Below are positions 19,937 through 27,224 of a stretch of 42,420 bases of DNA, piece after piece (position 1 is the stretch's first letter; each line of letters starts with the position of its first letter). The stretch is from Leptospira perolatii (GTDB lineage: Bacteria > Spirochaetota > Leptospiria > Leptospirales > Leptospiraceae): positions 1 to 42,420 of the forward strand of contig NZ_NPDZ01000017.1 in NCBI RefSeq assembly GCF_002811875.1, given 5' to 3'. The notes beneath the pieces were generated by a model. The model did not search any database. It was not told the DNA's origin and saw only the letters and a list, made by a program, of their open reading frames with translations. Both the position numbers and the translations under genes were made by a program.

Positions 19937-20078
19937 TCTTCCATAGCATTTTTTCCGAACAGCTCTCGTTTCGCTGGAATTTTCTCGCGAAAGTACGAAC
20001 TGAAAAATGGCTATGTCTCAAAGATTTTTCCTTGCCAGCTCGCCCAGGATAGAAAAAATGGATTCCGTTACCGAGGAT

Positions 20079-20156
<78 letters not shown>

Positions 20157-20329
20157 CTCCGAAGTCCTTTTCCTTCCAAAAAGCAAACCTTTCTTTAGTT
20201 TCTAAAAGGGTCTTCACTCCTTCTTTATCATACTGAAAAGGGCAGAAAATTGCCTTATCTTTTTAGACAAGATATCCCGTCATTTGTTTAGATTTTTCAC
20301 CGGATTTCCGATCGTTTTATAGTAAATTC

Positions 20330-20345
20330 TGTAGGAGCTCCTACA
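20330..20345. repeat. 16-base perfect palindrome TGTAGGAGCTCCTACA
   Basis: Perfectly self-complementary, in an intergenic region downstream of tRNA-Asn. A related imperfect version, TGTAGGACATTCCCTACA, occurs in another gene-free gap at 41083-41100. The shared TGTAGG...CCTACA arms suggest a dispersed small palindromic element; genome-wide copy number cannot be judged from this window. Confidence 0.6.
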
Positions 20346-20403
20346 AGGAGCCGACCCTCTAAAAAAGATTGCAAAAAAAGAAAATTCGTGAGATGTGCGA
20401 ACA

Positions 20404-20452
20404 GCGGTTCCGGTACCACCGCACCGGCCCCCACCCAAAAAAGGGTGGGGCC
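20404..20452. repeat. Two adjacent GC-rich hairpins
   Basis: First hairpin: GCGGT (20404-20408) with ACCGC (20418-20422). Second, stronger: CCCCACCC (20429-20436) with GGGTGGGG (20443-20450) around six A residues, extended by GG/CC beyond a bulged C. On the plus strand it is not followed by a T-run and no gene ends just before it, so it is more likely an interspersed palindromic element than a terminator. Confidence 0.6.
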
Positions 20453-20658
20453 TTCCAAGAAAAAACATCCATTTCGCATAACGTGTACATTAAAGAAAAA
20501 TAAATCATTTCACCAATGCTCAAAAAGAAGGAACAAAACCTCTTCCTAATTGCACATAACGTTCAACCTTAGCCTAAAAATTTTGTCGTTTACTGTCCGA
20601 TGCCCTCTCCAATTCGTTAACCATTACAAATCAAAACATTTGGAGTTGATAAATTTCT

Positions 20659-21153
20659 ATGAAAAGTATTTTCAAAATTTCCGCGGTTTACGTCACGATC
20701 GTATTCGCATTGTCAGGGTGCGTAGAAAAAGACAAGGCGAAAGATCAAGATCTCTTACTCGGTTTATTGCTACTCAATCAAAGCCGATCAGGAGCTGCAT
20801 CCGTACCTGCAAATGGATGCGCTGACCCTTCGGTTCCGATTCTAAACGTAAATGGAGGACCGACTTCAACACAAGTAGCCGCACCAAATACATTATATTT
20901 CTTTAAATATACTTCGACTGGAGCCGGCGATGAAACCATAAGCCTGGACGTATTGTCGGGAGACCAAGATCTGCTAGTGGGTTTTATCAATTTGGATTTA
21001 ACTGGAAACTCTCCGACTTCCTTTGTGGAACTGGTTAGTACGAACACAGGAGATGATTCTCTCTCCGGAGTCAGCACTTCGGGCGGATCCTTTCGCTGTG
21101 TAATCGTAGCTGGGTTTACCGCAGGCAGTTTTACTCTACAAGTGACCGAATAA
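20659..21153 (+). CDS. Putative lipoprotein with PPC-like beta domain
   Basis: A 164-residue predicted lipoprotein. The signal peptide MKSIFKISAVYVTIVFALSGC ends in the lipobox LSGC (Cys21). A leptospiral-looking spacer follows (DLLLGLLLLNQSRSG), then a beta-sandwich-like domain from about residue 55: PNTLYFFKYTSTGAGDETISLDVLSGDQDLLVGFINLD ... GGSFRCVIVAGFTAGSFTLQVTE. This ordering resembles the pre-peptidase C-terminal (PPC) fold found on many secreted proteins, but here it stands alone. Two cysteines remain in the mature part. It is a single-gene unit bounded by the gene-free region and a double terminator. Function unknown; a surface or outer-membrane location is an inference. Confidence 0.78.
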   Translation: MKSIFKISAVYVTIVFALSGCVEKDKAKDQDLLLGLLLLNQSRSGAASVPANGCADPSVPILNVNGGPTSTQVAAPNTLYFFKYTSTGAGDETISLDVLSGDQDLLVGFINLDLTGNSPTSFVELVSTNTGDDSLSGVSTSGGSFRCVIVAGFTAGSFTLQVTE

Positions 21154-21162
21154 AAAATCCGG

Positions 21163-21188
21163 AAAGGGCATTTGAATACATGCCCTTT
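21163..21188 (+). terminator. Intrinsic terminator after the lipoprotein gene
   Basis: Perfect nine-base stem AAAGGGCAT (21163-21171) / ATGCCCTTT (21180-21188) with an eight-base loop, followed by two more T residues. It starts ten bases after the stop codon. Confidence 0.8.
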
Positions 21189-21193
21189 TTCCG

Positions 21194-21226
21194 AAGCCTC
21201 CTGTTTACAGCGATAGGAGGCTTTTT
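21194..21226. terminator. Second intrinsic terminator, possibly bidirectional
   Basis: Nine-base stem AAGCCTCCT (21194-21202) / AGGAGGCTT (21215-21223) with a TTTTT run ending at 21226. Read on the minus strand the stem is preceded by A residues and lies 30 bases after the xseB stop, so it may serve both convergent units. Confidence 0.75.
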
Positions 21227-21253
21227 CTATTTCTTAGGAAGATAGCCTGAAAC

Positions 21254-21544
21254 TCAGAATAACTCTTCGTCATCGGAAGAGGGTGGAGCTGCTTCGCGAT
21301 TGGATCCTTCTTTCTTGGGTGAAGCAGTCTTTTTTTGTGCTTCACCTGAGTTTGCTTTCGACAAGTATTCTATTTTTCCTTCCGCTTCCGAGAGAATCCC
21401 TTGGCACAAACTTCTGAGCTCCATGCCTCGTTCGTAAGCCTGGATCGATTCCTCTAGGGTAAGCTGACCTCTTTCTAGTTTCTCGGCGATTTGCTCCAAC
21501 TCAGCAAGCGCTTGTTCAAAGCTTATTTCGTGCTTCTTAGCCAT
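21254..21544 (-). CDS. xseB: Exodeoxyribonuclease VII small subunit XseB
   Basis: Small subunit of exonuclease VII, which degrades single-stranded DNA from both ends. 96 residues. The family motif is clear: [37 protein letters not shown], followed by [17 protein letters not shown]. The C-terminal 25 residues are a variable polar tail ending in acidic residues, longer than the minimal family core. The start overlaps the xseA stop by eight bases, so the subunits should be translationally coupled. Confidence 0.96.
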   Translation of the reverse strand: MAKKHEISFEQALAELEQIAEKLERGQLTLEESIQAYERGMELRSLCQGILSEAEGKIEYLSKANSGEAQKKTASPKKEGSNREAAPPSSDDEELF

Positions 21545-22817
21545 CTAAAGTACCTTTGTTTGAAACTAAAATTCTTCCTTCCGAAAGGATCACCTCTAGT
21601 TCTTCTTCCATCTTTATTTGCTTAGGTGAGGTTACTACTTTTTTCTGTTTCGTCCTTACGACGGAATAACCTCTCTTGAGGGTTCCTAGAGGAGAGTATC
21701 CTTCTATTTTACCGGAAACTAACTCGAATTTCTTTTTCAACCTTTCCAGTCCTGCTTGAAAAGACATGGGCAAGCGAAGGTGAAACGGAGCCAGTCTACT
21801 ACTCGAAAGAATGAGTGCATTTTTTCCCAAAAGTCCGACTCTGGAAATCGTTTCGTCCAACTTTTGAATCCTTTCATTGAGCAATGTCTTTGGCTCTAAG
21901 AACACGCCCTTGCTTGTAAGAATCCTGAACCTTTCTTTTAAGTTACGAATCTGATTTTTGAGCGCGGCTTCTAATCTGGTTTCAAACTCACTTAGCTCCG
22001 ATTCCACGGCCTCCATTTCAGGGACTACCATTTCTGCAGCGGCAGTCGGTGTAGGAGCAAATGCGTCTGCTGCCAAATCGGAAAGAACCGAATCAATTTG
22101 GTGACCTACCGCAGATACGATTGGAACCCGGGATTCTGCAAAAGCTATAACCACCTTTTCATCGTTAAACGCCATAAGATCTTCGTAACTTCCGCCACCT
22201 CGACCTGCGATGATTACGTCCACGTTCCATTTTGGCTGATTCAATTCTTGGATGGCTTGTACAATCGAAGAAGGAGCTTCTTCGCCTTGGACCAAACAAG
22301 GAGAGATCAAAATATTGATTTCTGGAAATCTTTGTTTTGCGATTCGAATGATATCTTCAATCGCCGCACCTGTGGGCGAAGTTGCGACTCCGATTCTCCA
22401 GGGAAAGGCGGGGAGGGCTCTCTTTCTTTCCGGGTCAAAAATTCCACGAGCAGCGAGTCTTCTCTTCAACTCCTCCACTTGAAGCAAAAGATCCCCACGA
22501 CCAATTTCCTCCACCTTCTGCACATTCAGATTGTACTGACCCCGAGGTTCGTAAACAGAGATACTTCCGTAGGCTCTCACTTCCATTCCATTTTCGAGAG
22601 CACGTCCTTTATATTTACTGTTGCTGTAAGAAAAGAAAGTGCAGGCTAGAAGCGATTTAGGATCTTTTAAATTAAAGTATACATGCCCTTGGTGGGAACG
22701 AGTCAGATTCGAGATTTCACCTTGAATACAAATATTTCTTAATATTTCAGGTCCAGTCAGAAGCTGTTTGATAATAGAATTTACTTCTGAGACGCTGAAT
22801 GGCTTGAGTTCGTCCAC
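21537..22817 (-). CDS. xseA: Exodeoxyribonuclease VII large subunit XseA
   Basis: Catalytic subunit of exonuclease VII. 426 residues, starting at a GTG at 22817. N-terminal OB-fold (about residues 3-100: [33 protein letters not shown]), then the catalytic domain with [16 protein letters not shown], the [21 protein letters not shown] block and [30 protein letters not shown] coiled-coil region (about 265-360) and a conserved end with [10 protein letters not shown] follow. It lies five bases downstream of an AI-2E/PerM-type gene and upstream of xseB in one operon. Confidence 0.97.
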   Translation of the reverse strand: MDELKPFSVSEVNSIIKQLLTGPEILRNICIQGEISNLTRSHQGHVYFNLKDPKSLLACTFFSYSNSKYKGRALENGMEVRAYGSISVYEPRGQYNLNVQKVEEIGRGDLLLQVEELKRRLAARGIFDPERKRALPAFPWRIGVATSPTGAAIEDIIRIAKQRFPEINILISPCLVQGEEAPSSIVQAIQELNQPKWNVDVIIAGRGGGSYEDLMAFNDEKVVIAFAESRVPIVSAVGHQIDSVLSDLAADAFAPTPTAAAEMVVPEMEAVESELSEFETRLEAALKNQIRNLKERFRILTSKGVFLEPKTLLNERIQKLDETISRVGLLGKNALILSSSRLAPFHLRLPMSFQAGLERLKKKFELVSGKIEGYSPLGTLKRGYSVVRTKQKKVVTSPKQIKMEEELEVILSEGRILVSNKGTLDG

Positions 22818-22822
22818 TGAAA

Positions 22823-23950
22823 TTAGCTTTCCGTTTTACGAGTAAAAAAGTCTTTGCGGTATAATTTCCAAAAATCCCAGAGAATTACCACCAAGGTGAC
22901 TGCAACCGGTCCTAGAACCAATCCCATGATTCCAAACTCCTGAATTCCTCCGATCAAAGATAAGAAAATCAGCAAGGGATGTATTCTTAATTTCTTATCT
23001 AGCATCTTAGGTTTTACAACGTTTTCCAAAACAAGATAAAAGGTTAATCCGGCCGCCATAAAAAAGCCGGCTCCCCAAAAGTTACCTTCCAAAAACATCA
23101 TATACAAACCGATCGGCAGCCAAACCACAGAAGTTCCGATCACTGGAATCAACGAAAAGAATGCGGCCAAGCTAGCATACAAAAATGGATTGGAAATCTT
23201 TGCAAAGATCAAGAGCACATACATTGCTCCTCCCTGCATAATGGCCACGATAAGGTTTCCCCGAAATACTGTCTGGACCGCAGAGGCGATTTTCCTTCCC
23301 ACTTGTTCCTCTAATTCTTTGGAAAAAGGTAGGTTCTCTGAAATGAATCTTTCTACTTTTCTTCCATCCTGGTACAAAAAGAACAGTAACAGAACGGAAA
23401 AGAACAGATTCATAAGGATCCCCGCCGGCAAATCAATGGAGCCTAAAATAAAGGAAGATGCATTGCTCAAAACGGCATACATGCTGTCCAAATTCAAAAT
23501 ATCGATATAATTTCTCGCAAACTCCCCGTAGAGTTCAGGAAGCTTGACCCAAAAGAACGGATTGTCCGTGACCAGATCGGTCAGCACATTCAAGCTCATC
23601 AAAGTTTCTATAATCTTGTCTTCGGACAAGGAAATCCTGATTTTGAAAAGTATGGATAAGGATTCGTCGATCAAGGTACGAATCACGAAATATGAAGGCA
23701 ATAGAACGATCATACATACAAATCCGATCATCAACCAAGGAGCCAGCCAATCGAACCTAAGTCCCATAAAGCTTCTGAGCTGTTTGTATTGCTTTCGAGT
23801 CGCGAGATAAAGAATCAGAGCCATTAGAGAAGAGTAAAAATACGGCCTGAGTACTAAAAACAAAAGCCCCGCAGTGGTCAAAAACAGCGCGACCAAGAGT
23901 AAATGAAATGCGGTTCTGTTCGGATTTTCGGGGGAAGTCCTAAGATTCAT
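22823..23950 (-). CDS. AI-2E/PerM family multi-pass membrane protein
   Basis: A 375-residue integral membrane protein of the AI-2E transporter/PerM family. Members are implicated in autoinducer export, solute or ion export in different species, so the substrate here cannot be named. About seven to eight hydrophobic segments are visible, including a pair near the N-terminus (ALFLTTAGLLFLVLRPYF), and the family-typical C-terminal half: FFSLIPVIGTSVVWLPIGLYM, and FLSLIGGIQEFGIMGLVLGPVAVTLVVILW. The gene starts within the stop of the upstream gene (ATGA overlap), indicating coupled translation. Confidence 0.9.
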   Translation of the reverse strand: MNLRTSPENPNRTAFHLLLVALFLTTAGLLFLVLRPYFYSSLMALILYLATRKQYKQLRSFMGLRFDWLAPWLMIGFVCMIVLLPSYFVIRTLIDESLSILFKIRISLSEDKIIETLMSLNVLTDLVTDNPFFWVKLPELYGEFARNYIDILNLDSMYAVLSNASSFILGSIDLPAGILMNLFFSVLLLFFLYQDGRKVERFISENLPFSKELEEQVGRKIASAVQTVFRGNLIVAIMQGGAMYVLLIFAKISNPFLYASLAAFFSLIPVIGTSVVWLPIGLYMMFLEGNFWGAGFFMAAGLTFYLVLENVVKPKMLDKKLRIHPLLIFLSLIGGIQEFGIMGLVLGPVAVTLVVILWDFWKLYRKDFFTRKTES

Positions 23951-24444
23951 CAGAATCCGCCAGACTTACGATAAAATAGTTTTACTTTGGAACCACTGGA
24001 TATTGCTTCTATAGATATCGCGACTGTTTTATGATTGAATCCTTCCACCAGATACAATGTCTTTGCTTCCGACTTTTGATTCTGCAATATCTTAAAATTC
24101 AGAAAATTGAATATTGTTTCGTAGTAAGTCTCGATCCTTGGCTTAGAGAGCTCGTGTTCAAAAATAACCACTGCTTCTTTAATTTCCAGAATTCGATCCG
24201 TCCTTAGCTCGGTGGAATAGATCAAATCTGATCCCTTTGGCACAAAATCGGAGGGAATTCCGGAAGGATGCTTGTAGGGATATTCTTGGTAGGTTAGGCG
24301 GCTTGCACGAAATATCTTCGCTTTTTCCTTCTTCTTAACCACGGTCGGCTGGTCTTGGTTCAGAGAATTCGGCAACTGAGAATCCACCTGGGAAAAGATA
24401 GGTTGAATTCCCAGGAGAAGAAAAAAGACTAAGAAGCTACGCAT
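23950..24444 (-). CDS. Exported protein of unknown function
   Basis: A 164-residue protein with a clear signal peptide from the ATG at 24444 (MRSFLVFFLLLGIQPIFSQ, cleavage expected near IFS-Q). An in-frame TTG at 24504 would add 20 residues ahead of the signal peptide and is less likely. The mature part has a lysine-rich linker (VVKKKEKAKI) and then a mixed alpha/beta region (DLIYSTELRTDRILEIKEAVVIFEHELSKP...KTLYLVEGFNHKTVAISIEAI). I recognise no family. It is the first gene of the unit that continues into the AI-2E-like gene, xseA and xseB. Confidence 0.72.
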   Translation of the reverse strand: MRSFLVFFLLLGIQPIFSQVDSQLPNSLNQDQPTVVKKKEKAKIFRASRLTYQEYPYKHPSGIPSDFVPKGSDLIYSTELRTDRILEIKEAVVIFEHELSKPRIETYYETIFNFLNFKILQNQKSEAKTLYLVEGFNHKTVAISIEAISSGSKVKLFYRKSGGF

Positions 24445-24524
24445 TTTTGGAAAAGAACTTTCACCCACGAAAATGAGTTGAATCGAACGCTCCCACTTTG
24501 ACAATCTTTTTCTTAGACGGAATC

Positions 24525-25187
24525 ATGGACGGATTCGAATCCTATTTACAAAATCTACTAGACTCGGTAGCAGCGCTGCCCCCCTTACTTTTATGGTTCT
24601 TTTTTGCTTTCTCTAATTTTGCAGAGAATGTATTCCCACCTTGGCCCGGAGACACAGTCACTGTATTCGGTGGATTTCTTGTAGCGAGAGAGAATTCCGG
24701 ATTCGGAATCTTAGCCTTAGTCACGAGCACTTTTTTCGGAAACCTGGCTGGGGCCTGGGTAATGTACTCCTTTGGAAATCGATTTTTACATTGGCTAAAG
24801 CACAAGGACTTCCCATTCAAATCCGAGCTTTATGACGAGGAAGCAATTCATAAAACCTTAAATTGGTTCTCAAGAAACTCCGTGCTCGTCGTAATCTTTT
24901 CCAGATTTTCCGCAGGAATCCGATTCTTCGTTTCTATAGTCGCAGGAATGGTCCATATGAGACCGATCGCATTCTTTTCGTATTTTTCCCTCGCAGTCCT
25001 GCTTTGGTGCGGGTTATTGATTTACGCCGGATTCTATCTCGGATCCAACTGGGAAAAGGTTCTAGAATTTCTCAACTTGTACAATAAAATCATTACATTT
25101 TTGTTAATCGCCGCCGGACTCATATTCGTCGCCTATCGTTGGAAAACATATCGAGTCTCAGAAAAGAATAAACAAAAGGAAAATTAA
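24525..25187 (+). CDS. DedA family membrane protein
   Basis: DedA/SNARE-associated family protein; some members are flippases that recycle undecaprenyl-phosphate or phospholipids. About 220 residues from the ATG at 24525; a TTG at 24498 overlaps the divergent gene region and is less likely. Signature sequence is present: FFFAFSNFAENVFPPWPGDTVTVFGGFLV, the loop after GNLAGAWVMYSFG, and FSRFSAGIRFFVSIVAGMVHM with the conserved RF.P/R.F-type Arg residues, plus further membrane segments to the C-terminus (LLIYAGFYLG; FLLIAAGLIFVAYRW). It runs convergent to the App1-like gene; the two stops are about 43 bases apart. Confidence 0.92.
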   Translation: MDGFESYLQNLLDSVAALPPLLLWFFFAFSNFAENVFPPWPGDTVTVFGGFLVARENSGFGILALVTSTFFGNLAGAWVMYSFGNRFLHWLKHKDFPFKSELYDEEAIHKTLNWFSRNSVLVVIFSRFSAGIRFFVSIVAGMVHMRPIAFFSYFSLAVLLWCGLLIYAGFYLGSNWEKVLEFLNLYNKIITFLLIAAGLIFVAYRWKTYRVSEKNKQKEN

Positions 25188-25230
25188 GAATCTATTGAGT
25201 ACGTTTTATGATCGGTTCCGCCAGTATTAA

Positions 25231-26832
25231 TCAGGTACCGATCACCTCTTTTAGCGTACTCAAAAACTTGGAATGAATCTCCTTTGCTTCCTTAGGTATC
25301 TCCAAGTTCTCGGCGATCGAAAGCAATCGATTTGCATCGATCACAGAATCTTCAAACCATTGTCCGGTCATTTCTCCCGCGATTTTTAATACAGAAGAAA
25401 GATCTAAAATATTTCGTTCCGCGAGAATGATTGCAAAACCCAAAGCACCGTCCGTAGGCAGGTATGGTTTGATCTTTTTCATTTTCCACGGATCGATCCC
25501 GGTAGGCAAAGCACTTTGTACATTCCAACGCATCTCTTCTGTAGGAGGTCCTAGAGGAGTCTTATTGATCAAAACGAGTTTTACTGGATTGACATCTCCA
25601 TGAATCTTTCTGTTTTCCTGCGCTAGTTCCGTGATTAATTTTGCGCTGTCCCGAGTAATTGCGTCTCTTCCCAAAAAATTCAGTTTATAAAGAAAGTCTT
25701 CTAACTCTTTCCCTTCCATTTTACCTGTGAGAATAATTTGATAGAGAGTAAAAATCAGATAGTCGCTTTCCGTATTATCGCCTAACAGAATTTCTTTGGC
25801 ATTGGTTGGAAGGTAGATTCTATCTCTTAATAGGATCGTAAGTTTATAAGCCAATTGATCAAATAAACTCTGAAAGGAAGCACCTGCGAATTTTCGAACC
25901 CTTTCAATTGCACCCCAAATCCCATCTGTCAAAAACCTGGCAGGATGGGAGACTGTGTCCCAAAATTTATCCACCATTCCTTTGATGGTTCCCTCCAAAT
26001 ATTTTAGGTGGAGGGATTCTGTTTTGACTCCTTGGGACCGAAATGTTTCCAGCAGAGTCCTTCTAAAGAAATGGGGGCTCGCAGAGATAAAACAGATCGG
26101 AGAATTCTCTGTGCCTTCCCTTAGCTCTCTGAAAAATGCAGGCATTCCAGGAAGCGGAAGTTTTTGCTCCGGAGTTTCAAAAAGAGTAGAGATCTTACCT
26201 TTACTAGAATGAATATCCGTGGCCAGATAGGTTTGATCGATATCCGAGGTTGTCACGTAACCTTGGTAATTTTCTGGCAAGATTCGAAGAGCACCTTTAC
26301 CGATCAGACTTTGGGCAACTAACTCGTTTTTTCCTGGAGTATTTAGATACGCTAAATCTTTACCGAATTGCCTATAAGAATCCGGTTTTACAAAATGAAT
26401 ATGAAATGTGTAATTTCCCGGAGCTAAAGCAAAGGTGAACTCGTAAAAGAAAAATCCGCTCTCATCTCCGTGGATTTCAGGGGATCTGTGCAGGATTTTA
26501 CCGGAATCATCTACGATTTCAGCAAAAAGGATAGGTTTTCGAACGGATTCCAGCCCGTAGTCCAAGAACGGAGTGATGTCTTTTTCCTGTCCTTCGAATA
26601 ATCCAGTCAACATATTCCAGCGGGATACATCCTTCATTTCCTCAGTGATGCCCACATCCAGAACCTGACCTCGAATATAGTATCTGGTTTCCCTTCCTAG
26701 GGTCCCTCCGCAGATTGCGATCCTTCTCTTGTCCGTATATCGAGGTAGTTTTGTACTGCGCTCGGATTCGTCTGTCACTTGCAACCAGATTCCTTTTTTA
26801 GATTTAGAGAAAGGAAACTCTATCAGTTGCAT
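25231..26832 (-). CDS. App1-like phosphatase-domain protein (DUF2183 family)
   Basis: A 533-residue protein of the App1/DUF2183 type. Yeast App1 is a Mg-dependent phosphatidate phosphatase; bacterial members have unassigned substrates. The catalytic DxDxT motif is at residues 197-201 (TTSDIDQTYLATD). The second motif region, CFISASPHFFRRTLLETFRSQGV, and the downstream helix pattern also fit. The N-terminal 150 residues form a beta-rich domain (RYYIRGQVLDVG, GFFFYEFTFALAPGNYTFHIHF). The C-terminal roughly 230 residues are helical and I do not recognise them. No signal peptide is seen, so it should be cytoplasmic. A 7-base inverted repeat (GATCGGT 25210 / ACCGATC 25237) flanks its stop. Confidence 0.8.
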   Translation of the reverse strand: MQLIEFPFSKSKKGIWLQVTDESERSTKLPRYTDKRRIAICGGTLGRETRYYIRGQVLDVGITEEMKDVSRWNMLTGLFEGQEKDITPFLDYGLESVRKPILFAEIVDDSGKILHRSPEIHGDESGFFFYEFTFALAPGNYTFHIHFVKPDSYRQFGKDLAYLNTPGKNELVAQSLIGKGALRILPENYQGYVTTSDIDQTYLATDIHSSKGKISTLFETPEQKLPLPGMPAFFRELREGTENSPICFISASPHFFRRTLLETFRSQGVKTESLHLKYLEGTIKGMVDKFWDTVSHPARFLTDGIWGAIERVRKFAGASFQSLFDQLAYKLTILLRDRIYLPTNAKEILLGDNTESDYLIFTLYQIILTGKMEGKELEDFLYKLNFLGRDAITRDSAKLITELAQENRKIHGDVNPVKLVLINKTPLGPPTEEMRWNVQSALPTGIDPWKMKKIKPYLPTDGALGFAIILAERNILDLSSVLKIAGEMTGQWFEDSVIDANRLLSIAENLEIPKEAKEIHSKFLSTLKEVIGT

Positions 26833-26891
26833 CAGAAAGGGAAAGCATAAAATCCAATTTCTTTCTTTTCGCCCGGACCAGTGGAGATACG

Positions 26892-27224
26892 ATGGTCTTG
26901 AGGGAAGTTGCCATGGGCAAACCTAAAAACCGCAAAGGCGAAAAGGGTCCCAGAGTCGTCTATATACGAAAGATGAGGTACGAGGACGCCTATCGACTGC
27001 TTGACGCAGAAGTCCAGGAAGCTTTTTTAAAAGGAGAAACCTTAGTAGAGGTAGTCCACGGAATCGGAGAAGGGATCCTAAAAAGAATGACCGAAGAATT
27101 TATAAATTCTCGGGATTATTTGAAAGTGCTTCAGGACGGCGGATTGAATATTGGAAATCCAGGTTCAACTTTGGTTGAAATATTGGGCCCGACCAAGGAT
27201 GATTTAAAGAAGTATCTAAAATGA
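26892..27224 (+). CDS. Smr-domain protein
   Basis: A 110-residue stand-alone Smr (small MutS-related) domain protein. Smr domains are nucleases or nucleic-acid-binding modules. The core is present: YEDAYRLLDAEVQEAFLKGETLVEVVHGIGEGILKRMTEEFI, with the HGxGxG-type loop (HGIGEG). The C-terminal half has GNPGSTLVEI. Two starts are plausible: ATG 26892 with GGAG five bases ahead, or ATG 26913 (MGKPKNRKG) with GAGGGAAG ahead. It overlaps cimA by four bases (ATGA) and heads a six-gene operon. No fused MutS2 part is seen. Confidence 0.88.
   Translation: MVLREVAMGKPKNRKGEKGPRVVYIRKMRYEDAYRLLDAEVQEAFLKGETLVEVVHGIGEGILKRMTEEFINSRDYLKVLQDGGLNIGNPGSTLVEILGPTKDDLKKYLK

Larger units (their letters stand above)
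20157..20658. other. Gene-free stretch of about 500 bases with palindromic elements
   Basis: No open reading frame here looks like a gene; short frames on the minus strand (about 60 codons) have no credible product. It holds a 16-base palindrome at 20330, two GC-rich hairpins at 20404-20452 (listed separately), and two copies of CATAACGT (20477-20484 and 20555-20562). The remainder is AT-rich with no clear promoter for the lipoprotein that follows. Confidence 0.7.

Noticed and set aside
20280..20479. Short minus-strand frames over the hairpin region as genes
   Set aside because: They run through the palindromes, have no ribosome site and give unlikely Gly/Pro/Arg-rich products.
20475..20562. 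Integron attC-like site around the CATAACGT copies
   Set aside because: Both copies are in the same orientation and there is no matching GTTATG-type core at the other end, nor a cassette-like ORF or integrase nearby.
22098..22649. 183-codon open frame antisense to xseA
   Set aside because: It lies wholly within the well-supported xseA coding sequence and its product has biased, non-protein-like composition; a shadow of the real gene.
24498..24526. Consensus TTGACA upstream of the DedA gene as a promoter
   Set aside because: At 16-18 base spacing there is no acceptable -10, and the start codon lies where the -10 would be.
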